A model generated the notes under the pieces. That model saw only the letters and a list, made by a program, of their open reading frames with translations, was not told where the DNA came from and did not search any database. A stretch of 18,735 bases of DNA, from positions 1 to 18,735 of the forward strand of contig JAJZRD010000046.1 in assembly GCA_021845945.1 (NCBI GenBank). Direction: 5' to 3'. Positions 13,940-18,735 of this stretch are shown one piece after another. The position numbers and the translations under genes are program-made. This DNA comes from Chloroflexota bacterium. GTDB taxonomy: Bacteria > Chloroflexota > UBA6077. How positions within the stretch are numbered: the stretch's first letter is position 1; each line of letters starts with the position of its first letter.

Positions 13940-13967
13940 AATATACCATAGTCTCAACGTTGAGCAA
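13940..13967 (-). promoter_or_regulatory. tatA promoter with a palindromic operator in its spacer
   Basis: On the minus strand TATATT (13945-13940) is a five-of-six -10; TTGCTC (13967-13962) lies 16 bases upstream as a weak -35. The spacer and -35 are overlapped by CTCAACGTTGAG (13953-13964), a perfect 12-base palindrome. A dimeric repressor bound there would block the promoter. The regulator is unknown. Confidence 0.4.
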
Positions 13968-14026
13968 AGGCTTCCGGAGGGCTCCCGGTGCAACTCCGCG
14001 CCTTTTCGGACCTCTCCGGCTCCGTG

Positions 14027-14032
14027 TAGAAT
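14027..14032 (+). promoter_or_regulatory. Candidate -10 box of the molybdopterin oxidoreductase gene
   Basis: TAGAAT matches five of six -10 positions and lies ~48 bases before the GTG start. No recognisable -35 is found at normal spacing (TTTCGG at best), so the promoter may need an activator. Confidence 0.3.
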
Positions 14033-14080
14033 AGGCTGCACCACCACCCCATATCGCTGGCTGGGTAAGGAGACCACGAA

Positions 14081-16159
14081 GTGAAGATGCCGGTGGCTGT
14101 CCAGAATCCTGAGATGCGCAGGCTTACCTGCCCCCACGACTGCCCGGATCGATGCGGCCTGCTGGCCAAGATCCAGGACGGCCGGGTCGTGGGGGTCCTC
14201 GGAGACCCCGACCATCCCATTACCAGAGGCATCATCTGCCGCAAGGTCATGGAGTATCCAGGCCGGATATATGGGCCCGAGCGGCTGCTCTACCCCATGA
14301 AGCGGGTCGGGCCGAAGGGAGCCGCCCAATTCGAGCGGATCGGCTGGGAGGAGGCGATAGCCACAATCGCCGGCCGCTTCGCCGAGATACGCGACCGCCA
14401 CGGCCCGGAGACCATCCTCCGCTTCGCCTACGGCGGCACCATGGGGATCGTCCAGAGGTACGCCGCGGCCTCTCGCTTCTTCAACCGTCTCGGCGCCGCC
14501 ACCCACACCCGATCCATCTGCAGCTCGGCGGGCCAGGCCGGCTACGGCTACACCATGGGGGCGGTTCGCGGCTCCGATCCGGAGACCATTCCGGACGCCC
14601 GGCTGGTCGTGATCTGGGGCGTCAACGCCGTCAGCACCAACATCCACCTGATGACTCAGGCGCAACAGGCGCGGAAGAGGGGCGCCGAGATGGTGACGAT
14701 CGACGTGCACCGCAACCCCACCGCCCGGGCAGCCGATCACTTCATCCAGCTCTACCCCGGCACCGACGCCGCCCTGGCCCTGGGCCTGATGCAGGTCATC
14801 GTCGAAGAGAGGCTCCACGACCAGGCCTACGTCGACGCGAACACCCTCGGCTTCGACCGACTGCGGCCCCGCCTGGAGGAGTACCCACCCGAGCGAGTCG
14901 AGAGGATCACGGGGGTGCCGGCCGAGACGATCCGATGGCTGGCCAGGAAGTACGCCACCACCAAGCCGGCCTTCCTGGCCCTGGGGAACGGGCCGCAGCA
15001 CCACGAGAAGGGGGGCATGTCCACCCGAAGCTGCTCGCTGCTGCCGGCGATAGTGGGATCGTGGGGAACCCCGGGGGGCGGCGCGATCCGCAGCAACGGC
15101 GGTTACTTCGGCCTGAACAACGGGGCGCTGGAGCGGCCCGATCTGGCCCCCGGCCCCCCGCGCACCATCAACATGGCCCGGCTGGGCCCGGAGCTGCTGG
15201 AGGCCGATCCGCCCTTCCGGGCACTCTACGTCTGGAGCAGCAACCCGGCCGTGATCGTCCCGGAGCAGGACAAGGTGATCGCCGGGCTCTCGCGGGAGGA
15301 CCTCTTCGTGGTCGTCCACGAGCAGGTGATGACCGATACCGCCCGATACGCCGACATCCTGCTGCCCAACACCACCTGCTTCGAGCAGAGCGACTACTTC
15401 ACCGCCTCCTGGCACCTGTACGCCTCCTACTCGGAGGCCGCCATTCCGCCGGTAGGTGAGAGCAAGTCCGACTACGAGGTTTTCCGACTGCTGGCCGCGG
15501 CGATGGGGTTCGAGGATCCCTGCTTCCGGGAGAGCGTCGACGAGATCGCCGACGCCGGCTTCCAGAACCCCTCGAACCGCTTCCTGGAGGGGATAACCGG
15601 CGAGAGGCTGCGGTGGGAGAGGCTGGTGCGGCTGAGCCTACCGGAACAGCCCTATCTGGCCTTCGCCGACGGCCGCTTCCCCACCCCCTCGGGGAAGATC
15701 GAGTTCTACTCGGCTCGGCTGGAGGCCGAGGGATTGGATCCCCTGCCCACCTACGAGCCGGCAGTGGAGAGTCGAGAAGGAGACCGGGACCTGCTTCACC
15801 GGTATCCCCTGCAGATGATGGCGGTGCCCAATCACCACTTCCTCAACTCCTCCTTCGTCGACATCGAGACGCTGAGGGAGAAGGAGGGCAGGCCGACCCT
15901 CGAGATCCACCCCCAGGACGCGTCCGGCCGGGGGATCGCCGATGGGGAGCTGGTGCGGGTGTGGAACGACCGGGGCGAGTGCCGCCTTCACGCCCACGTC
16001 GTGGACTCCGTTCTCCCGGGGGTCGTGGCCAGCACGGGGCTCTGGTGGACCAGGCACCACCCCGAGGCTGGGGTCAACCGGCTCACCCCCACCCGCCTGG
16101 CCGACATGGGCGGCGGGGCCACCTTCTTCTCGAACCTGGTCCAGGTAGAGAAAGTGTAA
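14081..16159 (+). CDS. Molybdopterin-dependent oxidoreductase (DMSO reductase superfamily), cytoplasmic
   Basis: A 692-residue bis-MGD enzyme. The N terminus has CPHDCPDRCGLL, C-x3-C-x3-C at 17, 21 and 25, and a fourth Cys at 53 (GIICRK), which together bind one 4Fe-4S cluster. SICSSAGQAGYGYTMGAVRG around residue 145-165 is where the metal ligand (Cys or Ser) should lie. GVNAVSTNIH and LYVWSSNPAVIVPEQ are cofactor-binding loops, and ~560-690 is the molydopterin dinucleotide-binding domain (TRHHPEAGVNRLT). No twin-arginine signal precedes the cluster, so it acts in the cytoplasm. Members of this type include formate dehydrogenase, polysulfide and thiosulfate reductase and hydratases; the substrate is not readable. 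There is no adjacent FeS or membrane subunit. GTG 14081 is preferred over ATG 14087 because AAGGAG sits eight bases upstream. Confidence 0.88.
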   Translation: MKMPVAVQNPEMRRLTCPHDCPDRCGLLAKIQDGRVVGVLGDPDHPITRGIICRKVMEYPGRIYGPERLLYPMKRVGPKGAAQFERIGWEEAIATIAGRFAEIRDRHGPETILRFAYGGTMGIVQRYAAASRFFNRLGAATHTRSICSSAGQAGYGYTMGAVRGSDPETIPDARLVVIWGVNAVSTNIHLMTQAQQARKRGAEMVTIDVHRNPTARAADHFIQLYPGTDAALALGLMQVIVEERLHDQAYVDANTLGFDRLRPRLEEYPPERVERITGVPAETIRWLARKYATTKPAFLALGNGPQHHEKGGMSTRSCSLLPAIVGSWGTPGGGAIRSNGGYFGLNNGALERPDLAPGPPRTINMARLGPELLEADPPFRALYVWSSNPAVIVPEQDKVIAGLSREDLFVVVHEQVMTDTARYADILLPNTTCFEQSDYFTASWHLYASYSEAAIPPVGESKSDYEVFRLLAAAMGFEDPCFRESVDEIADAGFQNPSNRFLEGITGERLRWERLVRLSLPEQPYLAFADGRFPTPSGKIEFYSARLEAEGLDPLPTYEPAVESREGDRDLLHRYPLQMMAVPNHHFLNSSFVDIETLREKEGRPTLEIHPQDASGRGIADGELVRVWNDRGECRLHAHVVDSVLPGVVASTGLWWTRHHPEAGVNRLTPTRLADMGGGATFFSNLVQVEKV

Positions 16160-16168
16160 GACGAAGAC

Positions 16169-16245
16169 AAACAGGATGGACAGGATGCACAGGATAGAGA
16201 TGGAGCGAAGGCCTGTCTATCCTGTCTATCCTGTCCATCCTGTTT
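16169..16245. repeat. Large hairpin of 9-base tandem units, likely bidirectional terminator
   Basis: Arms 16169-16198 and 16216-16245 are 30 bases each and pair at 28 positions around a 17-base loop. Each arm is three ACAGGATGG-like nonamers in tandem. It lies between the convergent molybdoenzyme (ends 16159) and ketopantoate reductase (ends 16268). On the plus strand TGTTTCTTCT follows the stem, so it may terminate transcription. The same style of repeat is widespread in bacterial genomes. Confidence 0.7.
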
Positions 16246-16267
16246 CTTCTATCGGCGTCTCTGGGTA

Positions 16268-17227
16268 TCAGAGGTAGGCTTCGACTCCCCGAACGAGCCT
16301 GTAGCCGAACTCCACGTCGGGGACGGCTATGCCCTGCTCTCGGGCTCGCCGCACCACGTAGCCGGCCGTCTCCTCGATCTCCGTCTTGCGGCCCTTCAGG
16401 ATGTCCTGGAGCATCGAGATCCGCACGCTGGTCTGGCCCGAGCGCTCCAGATTGGCCCCTCGGGTAAGGATCGTCTCCACAGCTTCCTCCCGAGAGGCAT
16501 CCACTATCGAGCGGATGGGGAAGCCCTGGTAATCCTCCACCCTCACGCCGCAAGCAGCGGCTACGGCGGCGCACTCGTGGGTGATCTCCACGAACAGCTC
16601 GGCCAGGTCGCGGCTCTTGCACACCCTGTAGTACTCGAGGCGGCTGGCCGAGGAGAGCAGGGCCGCCGGGACTATCTGGCACAGCTTCGACCACTCGGCG
16701 GAGAGGATGCTGGCCGGAACCTCCGCCTTCATGCCGGCCCCGTTGAAGGCCGCTGCCAGCCGCTCCGCCCTCTCCGATCGGCTGCCGTCCAGCTCGCCCA
16801 GGTAGGTAGCACCGAACATGGTGTGCTGGGTGCGGCCGGGCTCCAGCAGGGTGGCCCCCAGGATGGTGGCGGCGCCGATCACCTTCGGCCATCCGTACCG
16901 CTCCGCCAGCTGGCCGTCCTTGGCCATGCCGTTCTGCAGGGAGAGAACGGCGCCGAACTCCACTCCGGCCACTCTGTCCAGGGCAGCCACGGTGTCTCGG
17001 GCCTTCACCACGACGAGCAGGTAGTCGGCGGGGCCAACCTCGTCGGGTCGCGAGGCCGTCTCCACGGGAACCCTGAAACCCTCTGGGGCGACCACCTCGA
17101 TCCCTCGCTCCTTCAGGAGATCGACCTGCTGCTCCTTGCCCACTACGACCACCTGATGTCCGGCCCTAGCCAGGTATCCACCCACCAGCAACCCCAGGCT
17201 GCCGGCACCCAATACGGCAAACCTCAC
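16268..17227 (-). CDS. panE: 2-dehydropantoate 2-reductase (ketopantoate reductase)
   Basis: A 319-residue NADPH enzyme of the PanE/ApbA family, normal length. MRFAVLGAGSLGLLVGGYLARAGHQV has GAGSLG (7-12), and VVVVGKEQQ supplies the NADP-binding beta2 end. LSLQNGMAK holds the conserved Asn, ILSAEWSKLCQIVPAALLSS the catalytic Lys region, and ISMLQDILKGRKTEIEETAGYVVRRAREQGI the C-terminal Glu/Asn-binding segment. It reduces ketopantoate to pantoate for coenzyme A synthesis; no panB, panC or panD is adjacent, so paralogues acting on other 2-keto acids are possible. GTG 17227 is supported by GGGGAGG seven bases upstream. A -10-like TATACT is at 17283-17278 on the minus strand, without a clear -35. 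Confidence 0.88.
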   Translation of the reverse strand: MRFAVLGAGSLGLLVGGYLARAGHQVVVVGKEQQVDLLKERGIEVVAPEGFRVPVETASRPDEVGPADYLLVVVKARDTVAALDRVAGVEFGAVLSLQNGMAKDGQLAERYGWPKVIGAATILGATLLEPGRTQHTMFGATYLGELDGSRSERAERLAAAFNGAGMKAEVPASILSAEWSKLCQIVPAALLSSASRLEYYRVCKSRDLAELFVEITHECAAVAAACGVRVEDYQGFPIRSIVDASREEAVETILTRGANLERSGQTSVRISMLQDILKGRKTEIEETAGYVVRRAREQGIAVPDVEFGYRLVRGVEAYL

Positions 17228-17694
17228 GCTCCTGCCTCCCCTCTACGGCCCGACAGACCGGCCGAAATGTGCTGCCTAGTATACCCACCGCCTCGCGCTG
17301 GGGCTAGACCGGCCCCAGCCGATCGCCGGGCGCCCGCTCTAGCATCTCTGCCACCGACTGAAAGGGCCGGCGCGCGTCGCCGCCGTCTCATCTGCCGTCC
17401 TGGCCCGCTTCTTCCGTCCTTCTCGGGATCGTCCCGTATGCTTGCGGCATCCCCATTTTCCGGCTGGACGGCCACGACTCGGGCCGCACGGCACTTGCGT
17501 TCCGGTGGGAGCTCCAGGTAAGCTGGGGCTCCACCGTTGTAGGAAAGGAAACCTCCATCCTCCTGGCAGGGAACCTGAGGAGGGCACTGAAGGAGGTTGA
17601 CTGAAGTCCCTCGCTTGGTCCATTCTGTGCACAGCGACTACGAGGTTGTTCCCTCGCGTCACCGTTCATCACTCCAGCAAGGAGGCCTCACCGC
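17228..17694 (+). other. 467-base gene-free region: leader hairpins of the aldolase gene and panE promoter
   Basis: No convincing gene is present. On the minus strand TATACT (17283-17278) may be the panE -10. On the plus strand are a 7-bp stem CTGGGGC/GCCCCAG (17298-17304 with 17312-17318); a long hairpin 17503-17536 (CGGTGGGAGC/GCTCCACCG with one bulge, then inner CCAG/CTGG); and nested stems at 17550-17598: AACCTCC with GGAGGTT, CCTCC with GGAGG, and CAGG-GAA-CCTG. No strong sigma70 promoter is visible. AAGGAGG at 17679-17685 is the ribosome binding site of the downstream gene. Confidence 0.4.
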
Positions 17695-18735
17695 ATGTAT
17701 AGCTACTCCAACGTCAAGGAGTTACTGGACTCGCTCAAGGGGGTCGTCGGCATCACCGCGGGCCAACTCCAGATTCAGGACGAGCAGAGGCTCGGATCCC
17801 AGGCTATCGACTCCCTGGTGTACAACGCCGTCTTCGGGAGCGACGATGTGAAGGCCGCGGCCCGATGGATCATCTGGGAGAGCGGCCAGCAGTTGGGGGT
17901 GCTGCCCTCCTCCATCCAGGGGCTTTACGAGGCCCGGGGTCGGGGCGAGGCAGGCACGGCCTTCACCGTCCCCGCCATGAACCTGCGGGCGCTCACCTAC
18001 GACATCTCCCGGGCCGCCATCCGGGCAGCTCTGCAGCACAAGGTCGGACCTTTCATCTTCGAGATCGCCCGGTCGGAGATGGGGTACACCGACCAGCGCC
18101 CCGACGAGTATGCCGTCGTCCTCATCGCCGCCGCGATCCGGGAAGGCTACCGCGGCCCGCTCTTCGTCCAGGGTGACCACTTCCAGGCCAACCGGAAGAG
18201 GTGGGAGAAGGACGCCACGGCCGAGATCGACGGGATCAAGAAGCTGATCGACGAGGCGGTCCCGGCGGGCTTCTACAACATCGACATCGACACCTCCACC
18301 CTGGTGGATCTCAGCCAGCCCACCGTGGACGCCCAGCAGCACAACAACTTCGCCAACGCCGCCGAGCTGACCGCCTACATCCGCTCCCGCGAACCCCATG
18401 GGGTCACCGTTTCCGTGGGCGGTGAGATCGGAGAGGTGGGAGGAAAGAACAGCACCCCCGAGGAGCTCAACGCCTACATGAAGGGCTACCGCGAGCAGCT
18501 CCACAGCAAGGGCGCCGGCCTGACGGGGATCAGCAAGATCAGCATCCAGACGGGGACGGAGCACGGTGGCGTGGTGCTGCCCGACGGCCGGATCGCCGAC
18601 GTGGCGCTGGATTTCGGCGTCCTGAAGAGCCTGTCGCAGATTGCCCGCGGCCAGTACGGTCTGGGGGGAGCTGTGCAGCACGGCGCCTCCACCCTTCCCG
18701 ATGAAGCCTTCCACAAGTTCGTCGAGTCGGAGTGC
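17695..18735 (+). CDS. Class II fructose-bisphosphate-aldolase-like enzyme (3' end outside window)
   Basis: The frame is open for 347 codons to the window end. ATG 17695 has AAGGAGG nine bases upstream. Unlike ordinary class II aldolases, which begin near VPAFNVNN, this has ~85 extra N-terminal residues before FTVPAMNLRAL (90-100). The (beta/alpha)8 metal sites are recognisable: QGDHFQ (159-164) in place of LDHG, VGGEIGEVGGKN (241-252), IQTGTEHGG (284-292) and AVQHGASTLPDEAF (326-339), the last like the HGGSG-phosphate loop. The metal-binding histidines therefore appear kept, which supports zinc-dependent aldol cleavage or condensation of a phosphorylated sugar or ketose. The substrate may differ from fructose 1,6-bisphosphate because the substrate loops diverge. 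It follows the hairpin-rich gap described above and has no other sugar gene within view. Confidence 0.83.
   Translation, partial: MYSYSNVKELLDSLKGVVGITAGQLQIQDEQRLGSQAIDSLVYNAVFGSDDVKAAARWIIWESGQQLGVLPSSIQGLYEARGRGEAGTAFTVPAMNLRALTYDISRAAIRAALQHKVGPFIFEIARSEMGYTDQRPDEYAVVLIAAAIREGYRGPLFVQGDHFQANRKRWEKDATAEIDGIKKLIDEAVPAGFYNIDIDTSTLVDLSQPTVDAQQHNNFANAAELTAYIRSREPHGVTVSVGGEIGEVGGKNSTPEELNAYMKGYREQLHSKGAGLTGISKISIQTGTEHGGVVLPDGRIADVALDFGVLKSLSQIARGQYGLGGAVQHGASTLPDEAFHKFVESEC

Noticed and set aside
14081..14160. Twin-arginine signal on the molybdopterin enzyme, suggested by the neighbouring tatA
   Set aside because: Only ~16 residues precede the first cluster cysteine, with no hydrophobic core; the RR in MRRLTC is not a Tat motif.
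13934..15415. Long minus-strand open frame across the molybdopterin oxidoreductase
   Set aside because: It is an antisense shadow caused by high GC codon bias; no domain, and the plus frame has clear family motifs. The same applies to 3774-4817 and 8241-9185.
17339..17662. Minus-strand open frames of ~100 codons in the gap before the aldolase gene
   Set aside because: Low-complexity Arg/Pro/Gly-rich translation, no ribosome binding site or recognisable motif, overlapping the leader hairpins.
17597..17851. Plus-strand open frame starting TTG 17597 that overlaps the aldolase start
   Set aside because: GGAGG directly abuts the TTG, the product shows no motif, and it runs out of frame through the aldolase.
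1..18735. tRNA, rRNA, CRISPR arrays, insertion sequences or prophage genes
   Set aside because: None recognised on either strand; repeated elements are short palindromes without a spacer-repeat pattern or transposase.

Overview
The window is about 18.7 kb of high-GC bacterial DNA with short intergenic gaps, many GTG starts and clear AGGAGG-type ribosome binding sites. The gene content points to a free-living bacterium: stand-alone short KdpD, Ktr and KimA potassium systems, a TatA with a zinc ribbon, a long class II aldolase variant. Together with many short palindromic intergenic repeats this suggests Chloroflexota or a similar lineage. The assignment is inference; there is no rRNA or other decisive marker.

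Layout. 1-525: 3' end of an amidase (+). 529-1548: orphan DegS/NarL-type histidine kinase (-), with a promoter so close to its ATG that the mRNA is probably leaderless. 1893-3013: a small tRNA-binding-domain protein and a GT2 glycosyltransferase (+). 3000-5519: a three-gene redox operon (-) of an FrdA/SdhA-like flavoprotein, an unrecognised nine-cysteine protein and a double-cluster ferredoxin carrying a one-base frameshift. 5669-11196 (-): a potassium region with ktrB-ktrA, a stand-alone KdpD sensor/Usp protein, a 40-residue KdpC tail, two broken response regulators and a KdpD-type histidine kinase half. 11402-13444 (+): a KimA-family potassium importer, divergent from the kinase. 13603-13878 (-): TatA with a zinc ribbon. 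14081-16159 (+): a cytoplasmic molybdopterin oxidoreductase. 16268-17227 (-): ketopantoate reductase. 17695-18735 (+): 5' part of a class II fructose-bisphosphate-aldolase-like enzyme behind a leader with strong hairpins.

The central theme is potassium. Ktr and KimA appear intact, while the kdp locus looks like a relic: KdpF, KdpA, KdpB and most of KdpC are absent, and the KdpC tail joins a receiver domain out of frame. KdpD is also split, its sensor half lying after kdpC and its kinase half upstream of the break. The second theme is the flavoprotein/Cys-rich/ferredoxin operon, whose middle protein I cannot assign. At least five unrelated palindromic repeat types sit at gene junctions. No tRNA, rRNA, CRISPR array or transposase was seen.
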